Positions 35,818 to 44,403 of a stretch of 64,000 bases of DNA are shown here, in pieces. The notes under the pieces were generated by a model. The model saw nothing but the letters and a program-made list of their open reading frames with translations. It searched no databases and was not told where the DNA came from. Source of the DNA: Terriglobia bacterium. GTDB taxonomy: Bacteria > Acidobacteriota > Terriglobia > Versatilivoradales > Versatilivoraceae. A program made the position numbers and the translations under genes. The DNA lies in the NCBI GenBank assembly GCA_951813285.1, contig OX638355.1, positions 8,001 through 72,000 on the forward strand, in the 5' to 3' direction. Every line of letters starts with the position of its first letter. The stretch's first letter is position 1.

Positions 35818-36828
35818 ATGAACCTTAGAAGGCTGGGAGCCAGTGGCGTTTCGGTTTCACCCATCTGCTTCGGGACCATGCTTTTCGGGAACCCGACCAC
35901 GGAGATAGAGGCCACCCGGCTGATGCACCATGCCATCGACCGGGGCGTCACCCTCATCGACACGGCCAGTTCCTACGAGGGCTACGACCGCAGCGTCGGA
36001 ACTCCGGGGGGCGTGGCCGAGGAGTACCTGGGAAGGATACTCAAGGGCAAGCGCGACCAGGTGGTGCTGTTGACCAAGATCGCCAATGCTCTGGGGCCCG
36101 GTCCTCACCAGCAAGGCGGGTCCAGAATTCACCTCCAGACCACACTGGAGAATTGCCTGCGGCGGCTCCAGACCGACTGCGTGGATATCCTGATGCTCCA
36201 CTGGCCCGACCTGGAGACTCCCTTCGAAGAGAGCCTGCGAACCCTGGATCTGTTCGTGAAACAGGGCAAGATCCGTTACTTCGGCGTCTCGAACTATCTG
36301 GCCTGGCAGATGTGCGAGCTGCTCTGGCTGAGCGACCGCAACGCCCTGGAACGGATGATCGCCTACGAACCGCCCTACAGCATGCTGCGGCGCGATATCG
36401 AAATCTCCGAAATCGGTTTCTGCAAGAAATTCGGGGTCGGCATCACCCCCTACCAGGTGCTTCACGGCGGCTGGCTGAGCGGCAAGTACCGGCCGGGGGA
36501 AACTCCTACCGGCAGCCGGCTGGCGGAAAACCCCGGTTGGATGCGGCCGCTTTCAGGCGCCATCTGGGAGAGGATCGACGTGGTCAAGGGCCTGGCGGCC
36601 GAACTGGGGGTCAGCCTGGCCGAATACTCCATCGGCTGGGCCTTGAGGCATCCCGAGATCAGCTCGGTGATCCTGGGCATCCGCAACCAGAAGCAGCTCG
36701 AAAGTTCGATCCGCGGGGCCGAGGTGGAAATTCCCCAGGAGCACCTGGACAAGATCGACGAGCTCTTCCCGCTGGCCATGGACCTGCGATGGGACTTCGG
36801 GGGGCCCAAGGTAAGAGCCTGGGTGTAG
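35818..36828 (+). CDS. Aldo/keto reductase
   Basis: A 336-residue TIM-barrel NADPH oxidoreductase. The catalytic tetrad is visible: Asp and Tyr in LIDTASSYEGYDRSVG, Lys in VVLLTKIAN, and His in DILMLHWPD. The NADP-binding end SSVILGIRNQKQLESS is typical. It would reduce or oxidise an aldehyde/ketone or sugar derivative. ATG 35818 was chosen over an upstream frame that has no conserved residues. It diverges from the dehydrogenase-lactonase fusion and may act in the same sugar route. Confidence 0.88.
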   Translation: MNLRRLGASGVSVSPICFGTMLFGNPTTEIEATRLMHHAIDRGVTLIDTASSYEGYDRSVGTPGGVAEEYLGRILKGKRDQVVLLTKIANALGPGPHQQGGSRIHLQTTLENCLRRLQTDCVDILMLHWPDLETPFEESLRTLDLFVKQGKIRYFGVSNYLAWQMCELLWLSDRNALERMIAYEPPYSMLRRDIEISEIGFCKKFGVGITPYQVLHGGWLSGKYRPGETPTGSRLAENPGWMRPLSGAIWERIDVVKGLAAELGVSLAEYSIGWALRHPEISSVILGIRNQKQLESSIRGAEVEIPQEHLDKIDELFPLAMDLRWDFGGPKVRAWV

Positions 36829-36892
36829 CGTCGAGCGGAAACAAGGATTCTTGACAAATAGTCCCCGGGCGCCAGCCCGGGGGTTCCCGTAA

Positions 36893-36940
36893 GCCGCGAA
36901 GGCGGCGTCAACAGGTAGCCGTGGGCGTAAGCCCATGGGG
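36893..36940 (+). repeat. TAGCCGTGGGCGTAAGCCCATGG repeat reaching the next gene's ribosome-binding site
   Basis: Second copy of the repeat at 32772-32818. Its terminal GGGGGG run lies 8 bases before ATG 36950, so the repeat supplies the purine-rich site for that gene. Confidence 0.55.
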
Positions 36941-36949
36941 GGTCAGTTC

Positions 36950-37831
36950 ATGCAAACACTGAAAATTGCAGCGGTGGCCATGAACGGGCTGCTGGGCCAG
37001 GCGAAAGAAAATCTGCGCTCCATCGACCGGTGGGCGGCCCAAGCCAAGGACTCCGGGGCCGACCTGGTATTGTTCCCCGAGCTGGTGGTGCACGGCCACA
37101 ACGATCCAAATACCTGGTACGCGGCCGAAGCCGTGCCAGACGGACCCAGCGTCGAACACCTCTGCCTGCTGGCTCAGGCCCTGGATCTGTACCTAAGCGT
37201 GGGCCTCAGCGAAAAGGAACGCGACATCGTCTACAACACCCAGGTGCTGGTGGGCCCGCAGGGCTACATCGGGGCCCAGAGAAAAATCCACCTCTCCCGG
37301 GACGAGGTCATCCACTACGAGGGCGGCTCCGAGATGCTCGTCTTCGACATCGGCAAGTGCCGGGTGGGAACCATCATCTGCTACGACAACTCCCTTCCCG
37401 AGGTCCCCCGAATTCTGGCTCTGAAGGGAGCCGATGTGCTTCTGATGCCCCACGCCGCCCGGCTGAAGACGTGGACCGACGATCCGGAATCGGAGAAGCA
37501 GGCGGCCGCCTATTCGGGCCGCTACTTCCACATGATGGCTTCCGCCCGGGCCTATGAAAACAGTTGCTATACCGTCCTCTGCAATCAGGCCGGACGGGCC
37601 GGGATCGTCGACACCTACCCCAAGGACAGCCCCAATCAACCCAACCATGCCGGCGGCTGCATCGTGGTGGACCCGCTGGGCCAGGTTGCTGCCCGGACCT
37701 CGTTCGAGAGGATCGAAGAGGAAATGGTGGTGGCCGATCTGCTGCCCGAGAAGCTTTGGGAAGCCCGCAGCCAACCCAACTACACCCTGCGCCAGAGGCG
37801 CCCCGAGCTGTTTGGGGCGCTGGTGGAGTAG
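36950..37831 (+). CDS. Carbon-nitrogen hydrolase (nitrilase superfamily)
   Basis: A 293-residue enzyme with the Glu-Lys-Cys triad: Glu in LVLFPELVVHGH, Lys in GAQRKIHLSRDE and Cys in VGTIICYDNSLPEVPRILAL. The alpha-beta-beta-alpha sandwich length is normal. It should hydrolyse an amide, carbamoyl or nitrile group; the substrate cannot be read from sequence. ATG 36950 has a G-rich site supplied by a dispersed repeat. It lies in a region rich in amino-acid-derivative enzymes. Confidence 0.9.
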   Translation: MQTLKIAAVAMNGLLGQAKENLRSIDRWAAQAKDSGADLVLFPELVVHGHNDPNTWYAAEAVPDGPSVEHLCLLAQALDLYLSVGLSEKERDIVYNTQVLVGPQGYIGAQRKIHLSRDEVIHYEGGSEMLVFDIGKCRVGTIICYDNSLPEVPRILALKGADVLLMPHAARLKTWTDDPESEKQAAAYSGRYFHMMASARAYENSCYTVLCNQAGRAGIVDTYPKDSPNQPNHAGGCIVVDPLGQVAARTSFERIEEEMVVADLLPEKLWEARSQPNYTLRQRRPELFGALVE

Positions 37832-37877
37832 AGGCAGTGGTTAGTGGTTAGTGGTGGTTAGCCGAATCCGTTCCCGA

Positions 37878-37965
37878 CCCTTGACGGATCCCTCTTGAAC
37901 CTTCTCCACTCCTTGGTGGCCCTTCGTCGTCCTTCGTGACCCTTCGTGGATATCTATTCTTATCC
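37878..37965 (-). repeat. Composite repeat, right part, inverted orientation
   Basis: Reads, on the minus strand, CCACGAAGGGTCACGAAGG, CGACGAAGGGCCACCAAGG, TTCAAGAGGGATCCGTCAAG. This matches the sequence downstream of the group II intron (14060-14128), including the GGATCCG segment. Confidence 0.65.
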
Positions 37966-37990
37966 CTTGGCGGCGATTCGTTGATCCACT

Positions 37991-38761
37991 CTACGGCATC
38001 AGCATCCCGCCGTTGACTTCCACAATCTGCCCGGTGATGAAGGAAGCGTCCCGGCTGGCCAGGAACAGGGCCGCCCCCACGCAATCCTCCGGCTGGCCGT
38101 CGCGGCCCAGGGGGATGCGCTCGATCAGGCCCCGGTAGGCCTCCGGAGGCGTGCGCTGCTGGTGGATGCGGGTCCAGATGACCCCCGGAGAGATGGCGTT
38201 GACGGTGATGCGGCGCGGAGCATACTCCTTGGCCCAACCCCGCACCAGGTTGTTCAGGGCTCCCTTGGCGGCCGTATAGGTGATGGTTCCCGGACCGCCG
38301 CCGCTGCGGGCGCTGATGGAGGAGGTAATCAGGATCCGTCCCCGGCCGTCCGGCAGGTGGGGCGCGGCGTGCTTGACGCACAGGAAGACCGACTTGCAAT
38401 TCAGGTTCAACCCCGCGTCCCAGTCCTGGCTGGAGAGGTCGGCGGTGGAGCAGCTCTCGGTAGGCCCCCCGGCGTTTGCCATCAGGATGTCCACCCCGCC
38501 GTAAGTCTGCACCGCGGTCGCGACGGCCCGCCTGACCTGATCCTCATCGGTTACGTCGGCGCGAAAGGCCAGGGCCTGCCCCCCTTGGGTCGCGATTTCG
38601 TCCACGGTGGACTCCGCCTCCGCTGCGCTCCGGGAATAGTTCACCACCACCCGGGCGCCGCAGCGGGCCAATCCCAGGGAGATGGCCCGGCCTATCCCCG
38701 TGCCGCCGCCGGTCACCAGGGCAGTGAGTCCCTCCAGATCCACCGTCAATCGCCGTGTCAT
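37991..38761 (-). CDS. SDR-family NAD(P) oxidoreductase
   Basis: A 256-residue classical short-chain dehydrogenase. The cofactor motif is TALVTGGGTGIGRAISLGLA, followed by LMANAGG, the catalytic Ser in ILITSSISA and YTAAKGALNN with Tyr and Lys of YxxxK. The C-terminal DASFITGQIVEVNGG is standard. It overlaps the class III aminotransferase stop by 4 bases (ATGA), so the two are translated together. A hydroxy/keto acid is a plausible substrate given this coupling; not proven. Confidence 0.92.
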   Translation of the reverse strand: MTRRLTVDLEGLTALVTGGGTGIGRAISLGLARCGARVVVNYSRSAAEAESTVDEIATQGGQALAFRADVTDEDQVRRAVATAVQTYGGVDILMANAGGPTESCSTADLSSQDWDAGLNLNCKSVFLCVKHAAPHLPDGRGRILITSSISARSGGGPGTITYTAAKGALNNLVRGWAKEYAPRRITVNAISPGVIWTRIHQQRTPPEAYRGLIERIPLGRDGQPEDCVGAALFLASRDASFITGQIVEVNGGMLMP

Positions 38762-40095
38762 GAAGCCAACTCCTCATCCAGGACAGCCGCAATCACCCCC
38801 ACGGCTTCCTCCAATGCCTCCCGTTCGATCGTCAGGGGAGGCACGATCTTGAGGAAGCCCCGCCCCGTGACAAACAGCAGGACACCCCGGCGAACGCACT
38901 CCAGGGCCACCCGATCGGCCATCTCCACCCCGGGATGCCCCGTGTCCGGATTCCTCAGGTGGATGGAATAAAACAATCCCTTGCCGTTGACCTGGCCGAT
39001 CGAACCGGCATGCCTCTGCGCGAGCGGGGCCAACCACTGCTCCAGCCGCTCTCCCAGCTCAGCCGCCCGCTGGACCAGCCCTTCCTCTTCCATCAACTCC
39101 AGGTTGGCCTCGGCGGCGGCGGCGCAGACCGGATTGCCGCCGAAAGTGCTGGACATTTCCCCTGGAGGAGCCAGGTCCATCACCTCCCTGGCCCCGATCA
39201 CGGCCGAGACCGGCAGGCTGGAGCTCAGCCCCTTGCCGCAGGTAATCAGGTCGGGCGCAACGCCATAGTGTTCAATGGCGAACATCTTCCCGGTCCGCCC
39301 CATCCCGCACTGGATCTCGTCCACGGCCATCAGCGCCCCATGGCGGGTCGCCCAGGCCCTCAGCTCCCGTATGTATTCCAGGGGATGGCAGGCAGTGGTG
39401 ACCCCGGGAATGGATTCCAGGATGATGCCCGCGACGTCTACCGGCTCCAGGCCGCAGGACCGCAGATCGGCGGCGAATCCGTTTTTCCCGGGAGGGGGAA
39501 GCAGAAAATGGCGCAGCTGGTCCCGAGGAATGCCATCCACCCGGGCTTCCCCCCCGCTGGCCGCCTTGGCCGCCAGCGTGCGTCCATGGTAGTTGCCCTC
39601 CAGAGACAGAATCGCCGTCTTTCGAGGCGAGATCCGCTGGCCGTGCCGGCGCATCAGCGTGATGGCGCACTCGTTGGCTTCGGTTCCCGATGAAAACAGG
39701 ATGGCCTTGTCCAGCCTGGGTGGCGCCAGCCTGACCAAGCGCTCCAGCAGTCGCTGCCGGACTTCGCCCGGATAGGCATAAGTGAACAGCAGCGGCGAGT
39801 CCGTCTGCCTCCGGATGGCTTCCAGGACGCGGGGATGGGCATGGCCGCTGTTGGCCATGACGATGCCGCTGCTCAAGTCGATCCACTGATTGCCGTAGGG
39901 GTCGCACACCTGGAACCCCTGGGCCCGATGCCAGACAATGGGCACCATGCCCGCCATGGACCGCGGCTCCACTTCCCGCAGGCGCCGGATCAGGTCAATG
40001 GATTGGGGAACAGGAATAGGGGTAACAATACGGCGGAATCGGGTCTTGACCGGGCGGGTGGGTGCAGGCGTCAGATCCAAAACGCTCATTGCCAT
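38758..40095 (-). CDS. Class III (omega-type) aminotransferase
   Basis: A 445-residue PLP enzyme. Key blocks are ILFSSGTEANECAITLMRR, YHGRTLAAKAASG, MAVDEIQCGMGRTGKMFA with the Asp that contacts the PLP nitrogen, and LITCGKGLSSSLPVSAV with the Schiff-base Lys. It resembles 4-aminobutyrate/acetylornithine-type aminotransferases. ATG 40095 follows an AGGAG site; an ATG two codons later is also possible. Its 3' end overlaps the SDR gene, and it is 60 bases after the class IV aminotransferase gene, so all three are probably one operon. Confidence 0.92.
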   Translation of the reverse strand: MAMSVLDLTPAPTRPVKTRFRRIVTPIPVPQSIDLIRRLREVEPRSMAGMVPIVWHRAQGFQVCDPYGNQWIDLSSGIVMANSGHAHPRVLEAIRRQTDSPLLFTYAYPGEVRQRLLERLVRLAPPRLDKAILFSSGTEANECAITLMRRHGQRISPRKTAILSLEGNYHGRTLAAKAASGGEARVDGIPRDQLRHFLLPPPGKNGFAADLRSCGLEPVDVAGIILESIPGVTTACHPLEYIRELRAWATRHGALMAVDEIQCGMGRTGKMFAIEHYGVAPDLITCGKGLSSSLPVSAVIGAREVMDLAPPGEMSSTFGGNPVCAAAAEANLELMEEEGLVQRAAELGERLEQWLAPLAQRHAGSIGQVNGKGLFYSIHLRNPDTGHPGVEMADRVALECVRRGVLLFVTGRGFLKIVPPLTIEREALEEAVGVIAAVLDEELAS

Positions 40096-40155
40096 GGGAC
40101 CCAGCTCCTGAGTGGAGGGATGCCGCAAGCGGGAGAACAGACCCGTGGTTTCGAG

Positions 40156-41100
40156 TCAGCAGGAACCCTGCATCTCCTTGACTTTTGCGGCATATTCGTC
40201 GGCTTGAGCCACGATGTCCACGCCGACCGTCTCGCTGAAGGCCGCGATGAGCTTGCCGGTCAGCCGTCCCGGCTTCCCATCGCCCACCGGCATCCCGTTG
40301 ATGCGGGTGCAGGGCATGACGGCGAAGGTGGTGGCGGTGTGAAACGCCTCGTCGGCGTTGACGACTTCGTAGGCCCCGAAGTCTTCCTCCGACCAGGGCA
40401 CCGACATGGCGGTCAGCAGGTCCAGCACGGCGTTGCGTGACACGCCCACCAGAATGTTGTGGCTCTTGGCGGTGAGCACCCGCCCCTGGCGCACGATGAA
40501 GAAGTTGGAGCCGCTGCCTTCGGTGATGAAGCCCTGATCGTCGGTCAACAGGGGAAGGGCATGGGAGTCCACCCTGTGGGCCTGCAGGTTGGCCATCTGG
40601 TAGTGGATACGGCTTCTGTTCTTGACCTTGGGATCGATCAGGTAAGCGGGCACCGATCTCTGGGGAACGATCACCGAGTGGACCCCCGAGCGGTAGAGGG
40701 GGCCGTTGACGGCCAGGTGCCACCACAGGGGCCAGCAGTTGATGGAGACGGTGGGTTCGACGGCGCCGCCGAACACGCTCTTGTAGACGGGCAGAGGACC
40801 TCGGGAAACGTCGTGCATGATCTGAAGATCGGCCCCGTCCACGACGGCCAGGTTCCTTTCCAGGGTCTCCAGGGTGGCCCGCTCCATCTCCTCCAGAGTC
40901 AAGCCGCAATCGATTTCCAGGTACTTGAGCCCGGCATAGATCCGCTCCAGATGCTCCTTGAGCCTGAAGGGCTTTTGGCCGTAGGTCCGGGTCATGTCGA
41001 ACACCATGTCCCCGAACATGAGGGCCGAATCGAAAATGGAGACCCGAGCCTCCTGCTCGGTCACGAACTCTCCGTTGAAGTAAACTGTTCTGGAAGCCAT
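40156..41100 (-). CDS. Class IV (BCAT/DAAT-type) aminotransferase
   Basis: A 314-residue protein with the class IV opening VYFNGEFVTEQEARVSIFDSALMFGDMVFD and the cofactor-binding GFITEGSGSNFFIVRQG and later TATTFAVMPCTRINGMPVG. These support a branched-chain or D-amino acid type aminotransferase. The usual KSLNxLxN stretch with the catalytic Lys is replaced by VKNRSRIHYQMANLQ; a Lys is present but at unusual spacing. ATG 41100 has a GAGG site; the longer upstream frame shares bases with the preceding small gene and is not conserved. Confidence 0.87.
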   Translation of the reverse strand: MASRTVYFNGEFVTEQEARVSIFDSALMFGDMVFDMTRTYGQKPFRLKEHLERIYAGLKYLEIDCGLTLEEMERATLETLERNLAVVDGADLQIMHDVSRGPLPVYKSVFGGAVEPTVSINCWPLWWHLAVNGPLYRSGVHSVIVPQRSVPAYLIDPKVKNRSRIHYQMANLQAHRVDSHALPLLTDDQGFITEGSGSNFFIVRQGRVLTAKSHNILVGVSRNAVLDLLTAMSVPWSEEDFGAYEVVNADEAFHTATTFAVMPCTRINGMPVGDGKPGRLTGKLIAAFSETVGVDIVAQADEYAAKVKEMQGSC

Positions 41101-41218
41101 GTCTGTTTCCTCGAATTCCCCGGCCCATCCCCGGGGGTGTTGGGGCAGGAAGTGTGCCGCCCGCCTCCAGCGGCGATTCACGGAACGCCGGGGCGGCAAG
41201 CATGCCGAGTACCCAGAG

Positions 41219-41407
41219 CTAGCCGTCCCACAATCTTTGCACGGCCGCGCGAATGCTGTCGGCCATGTAGCGCAAGGTCTCCTCCGGCATATCCGACCAG
41301 AAGCTGTTGCGGATCGTCTCCATGACCACGGCCTCTTCCTCGGCGTTGAGCCGGGTTTGAACCGCGGGAAAATCCACACGGAGCCGCGGGGAGAGGGTCG
41401 CGGGCAT
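41219..41407 (-). CDS. Small protein of unknown function preceding the aminotransferases
   Basis: A 62-residue acidic, helix-prone protein beginning MPATLSPRLRVDFPAVQTRL and containing EEEAVVMETIRNSFWSDMPE. No domain is recognised. A GAGG site lies 9 bases before ATG 41407. It is in the same orientation as the class IV aminotransferase gene, 118 bases upstream, and is probably co-transcribed. Not recognised; no function assigned. Confidence 0.45.
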   Translation of the reverse strand: MPATLSPRLRVDFPAVQTRLNAEEEAVVMETIRNSFWSDMPEETLRYMADSIRAAVQRLWDG

Positions 41408-41642
41408 ACTCGATATCCTCGCCTTGTCGGTGGGGGTCGATTCCTGAAACCGCATTATCCTATGGAAAGCCGATGGAACCTGTCAAATGCAATGCAGGAG
41501 GAGCATGAGAGGATCTCACGAAACATGAAAAGACCGGTTGACCCGGGGCAACCAGATTTGCTATATTTTTCGACGACTGCGGTTCATAAGCAGGAATCTG
41601 GCACCCGATAGCGCCGTTTCCTCCCTCACTTCAGAGAATCGC

Positions 41643-42560
41643 GTGAAGTCATACTCCTACCGCCCCCTTGAAGGTCGCCGACCGATCCGGTACCCGGGAT
41701 TAGTGGCGACAGCGGCGTTGCTCAGCTTGTTCGGTGTGGTGGCTCTGACGACCCGGGCGGTGGACGTCGCCCGCAACACCGACCGTTTGTTGGACCTTGA
41801 GCGGCTTCGCAGCGAACTCCGCCATTCCAGGCAGGAAAATCAACACCTGAGAAAGACGCTGCAGCGGGTGGGAGACAGACTCTCCTCGCTGGAGTTGCTG
41901 GCCGAAGAAGTCCAGGCAATTGCGCGACTAGGCGCCAGGCGGGGGCGGAACGGGAGCCCTTCCCACGTCTATTTCAGCCGGCTCACCGTGTCCGAGGCCG
42001 GCGACCCACCGTTGCCGGCACGATCGGAGGCCTTTGGCAGCCTGTTCCAGGATGTCGACCGGCAAATCGACGACCTCGCCCAACTCTACCGCCAGCGGCA
42101 TTTACGGCTGAGCTACACTCCCAGCACTTGGCCGGCAGAGGGAATTCTGGGGGACCGCTTCGGTTTCATCCTGAACCGGTTCGGCCCGGGACTGTCCCAC
42201 TTTCATCGGGGCATCGACATCGTCAACCGCTCCGGCAGCCAGGTGGTGGCCTCGGCCGACGGGATCGTTCAGTCCGCCAAGCGGCGCTCCGCCTATGGCA
42301 AGACGATCGTCCTGAAACACCACTTCGGACTCTCCACCGTTTATGCCCACCTTTCAGGCTACAACGTGGTACCGGGCGAATCGGTCCGGCGGGGCCAGGT
42401 GATCGGCTTCGTGGGGAACACCGGCCGATCCACCGGTCCCCATCTCCACTACGAAGTTCGAATCGGGGACATGCCGGTCAACCCCCTGAGGTATCTCTCC
42501 AACCAGGCTCGTATCACGCTGCCTAAGCTGGAGGGAGTCACTGTCGCCATTGCCAGGTAA
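41643..42560 (+). CDS. M23 (LytM-type) metallopeptidase, membrane anchored
   Basis: About 305 residues from GTG 41643. One membrane segment (YPGLVATAALLSLFGVVALT) is followed by a coiled coil (LLDLERLRSELRHSRQEN onward, about residues 45-90) and a C-terminal LytM domain with zinc ligands in FHRGIDIVNRSG (HxxxD) and the HLHYEVRIG (HxH) motif. It would cut peptidoglycan cross-links or activate an amidase during division. The frame is open further upstream (TTG 41538), so the start is uncertain. It is divergent from the small gene at 41219-41407. Confidence 0.88.
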   Translation: MKSYSYRPLEGRRPIRYPGLVATAALLSLFGVVALTTRAVDVARNTDRLLDLERLRSELRHSRQENQHLRKTLQRVGDRLSSLELLAEEVQAIARLGARRGRNGSPSHVYFSRLTVSEAGDPPLPARSEAFGSLFQDVDRQIDDLAQLYRQRHLRLSYTPSTWPAEGILGDRFGFILNRFGPGLSHFHRGIDIVNRSGSQVVASADGIVQSAKRRSAYGKTIVLKHHFGLSTVYAHLSGYNVVPGESVRRGQVIGFVGNTGRSTGPHLHYEVRIGDMPVNPLRYLSNQARITLPKLEGVTVAIAR

Positions 42561-42711
42561 CCTTCGTGCCGCGTGTTTTTCAGGCCCCATTCTTGTAATC
42601 GGCACACCCTTTGCCTGCAGCCGGTCCCGCACTTGAATTCACGCCTTACAGTTGCAAGAATCCCCAGCCGCTTTCGCCAGGACTCTGGCGGTATCCCGGA
42701 GGTTGACCCCC

Positions 42712-43074
42712 ATGCCGATTTATGAATATGGCTGCGATGCCTGCGGCAAGGTCATTGAGGTCATGCAGAAATTCTCCGACGAGCCGCTCAAGACTTGTCC
42801 CGACTGTAGCGGCCAATTGACCAAGCTGATCTCCAGGACTTCCTTCCAGTTCAAGGGCACTGGCTGGTATGTCACCGACTATGCCCGCAAGCCGGAATCC
42901 AAGGCCAAGTCCGAGGCCGAATCCAAGCCTGCCGCCGATTCCAAGTCCGGCGCTGACACAAAAGCCGGCGCCGAGTCCAAGTCCTCCGGCGAATCCTCCG
43001 GTTCCGGCAATGGCGGCAAGCCATCCGACGCCGGAACCAAGAGCGCAAAAACTCCCTCCTCTCCAAAACGCTGA
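42712..43074 (+). CDS. FmdB-like zinc ribbon protein with long Ser/Lys/Ala tail
   Basis: A 120-residue protein. Residues 1-50 are an FmdB/CxxC_CxxC-SSSS zinc ribbon: [17 protein letters not shown], then CPDCSG, and [20 protein letters not shown], the typical end of the domain. The remaining ~60 residues are a low-complexity, charged tail built of KSEAESK/ADSKSG-like units. A GGAGG site lies 9 bases before ATG 42712. Family function is regulatory and ill defined. The repetitive tail may vary in length between strains. Confidence 0.9.
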   Translation: MPIYEYGCDACGKVIEVMQKFSDEPLKTCPDCSGQLTKLISRTSFQFKGTGWYVTDYARKPESKAKSEAESKPAADSKSGADTKAGAESKSSGESSGSGNGGKPSDAGTKSAKTPSSPKR

Positions 43075-43101
43075 GCTGCTGTTTCCAAGGCGGAGATCGC
43101 G

Positions 43102-44208
43102 TCAGCTCTTCCAGAAAGCGTGGACCGTGTCGGCGACCCGGTCCGTCTCCTCCGATGTCAGTTCCGGATAAACCGGCAGGGAAAGGATCTCTCCGGCCAG
43201 GGCTTCGGCATGGGGAAAGGACCCCTCCCCCTCTGCCCAACGCCGGTAGGCCGGCTGGAGATGGAGCGGCAGGGGGTAGTGAATGGCGCAATCCACGCCT
43301 CCGGCCCGGAGAAACTCGGCCAGCCGGTCACGGCGGGGGGAGCGGATGGAGTACTGGTTGTAGACGTGCCTGACCTCCGGAGCACGGTAGGGCGACGTTG
43401 GCTGGAGAGTCTCCAGGGCTCGGTCGTAAGCTTCTGCAATCCGTATCCGACGCTCGACCCAGGACTCCAGATGGGAAAGCTTGACCTTGAGGATGGCTGC
43501 CTGCAGGGAATCCAGCCGGCTGTTGAGGCCGAGGAACTCATGCCGGTACCGCTTATCGGCGCCATGCAGGCTGATCATGCGGCACTTTCGGGCGAGATCG
43601 GGATCGTTGGCCAGCAGTGCTCCTGCGTCTCCGCAAGCGCCCAGATGCTTGGCTGGATAGAAGCTGAGACAGCCGATATCGCCCAGGGTCCCGGCGAATT
43701 GCCCCCGATAGCGGGCTCCGACGGCCTGGGCGGCGTCTTCAATGACCCGCAATCGCCTCTCCCGGGCAAGCGCCAGGATGGGCGCCATATCGGCGGGATG
43801 GCCGAAGAGGTGCACCGGCAGGATGGCCTTGGTCCGGGAGGTGATCCGTTCCTCGATACGGCCGGGGTCCAGGTTGTAGGTCCGGGGATCGATATCCGCG
43901 AATACTGGACGTGCCCCTTGAAGCACGATGGCTTCGACCGTGGCGGCAAAGGTGAAGGGAGTGGTGACGACCTCGTCGCCCGGGCCGATCTCCAGGGCCA
44001 TCAGCGCAATCCGCAGAGCGTCGGTGCCGGAGCCGCATCCCACCGCAAAGCCGGCCCCCAGATAACGGCTCAGTTCGGCCTCGAACTCGGCCACGGCCCG
44101 GCCCATCACGAAGTCGCAATCTTCCAAGACCTGCCGGACGGCGGCCTCGATGGGCTCCCTGAGGCTGCTGTGCTGGCGTTGCAGATCCACCATCCGGATG
44201 GGCGGCAT
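43102..44208 (-). CDS. DegT/DnrJ/EryC1/StrS aminotransferase (sugar aminotransferase)
   Basis: A 368-residue PLP enzyme. Blocks include FVMGRAVAEFEAELSRYLG, AVGCGSGTDALRIAL, VIEDAAQAVGARYRG and SFYPAKHLGACGDAGAL, where the Lys is the Schiff-base residue. Family members aminate keto sugars for surface polysaccharides or antibiotics. No glycosyltransferase or sugar-nucleotide genes are adjacent, so its pathway is unclear. It converges with the FmdB-like gene (27 bases between stops) and diverges from the secreted sialidase-fold gene. Confidence 0.92.
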   Translation of the reverse strand: MPPIRMVDLQRQHSSLREPIEAAVRQVLEDCDFVMGRAVAEFEAELSRYLGAGFAVGCGSGTDALRIALMALEIGPGDEVVTTPFTFAATVEAIVLQGARPVFADIDPRTYNLDPGRIEERITSRTKAILPVHLFGHPADMAPILALARERRLRVIEDAAQAVGARYRGQFAGTLGDIGCLSFYPAKHLGACGDAGALLANDPDLARKCRMISLHGADKRYRHEFLGLNSRLDSLQAAILKVKLSHLESWVERRIRIAEAYDRALETLQPTSPYRAPEVRHVYNQYSIRSPRRDRLAEFLRAGGVDCAIHYPLPLHLQPAYRRWAEGEGSFPHAEALAGEILSLPVYPELTSEETDRVADTVHAFWKS

Positions 44209-44403
44209 GGCTGGAATCCTTTCCGAAGCGGCCCCCTTGCTGTAAAGCCGGTCTCCGATCCCATCCTAGAGAGATCAGGAGGCGTTTCCAAGGGTTATTT
44301 TGCCGATTCCCCTTCCTCCCCAACCCCGCCGGAGATAACATCTGCAGGCGGTCTGGCGGATCCCGCCGGCTCCACGAGCTGCTCGACCAGAATGGAGGTT
44401 TCC

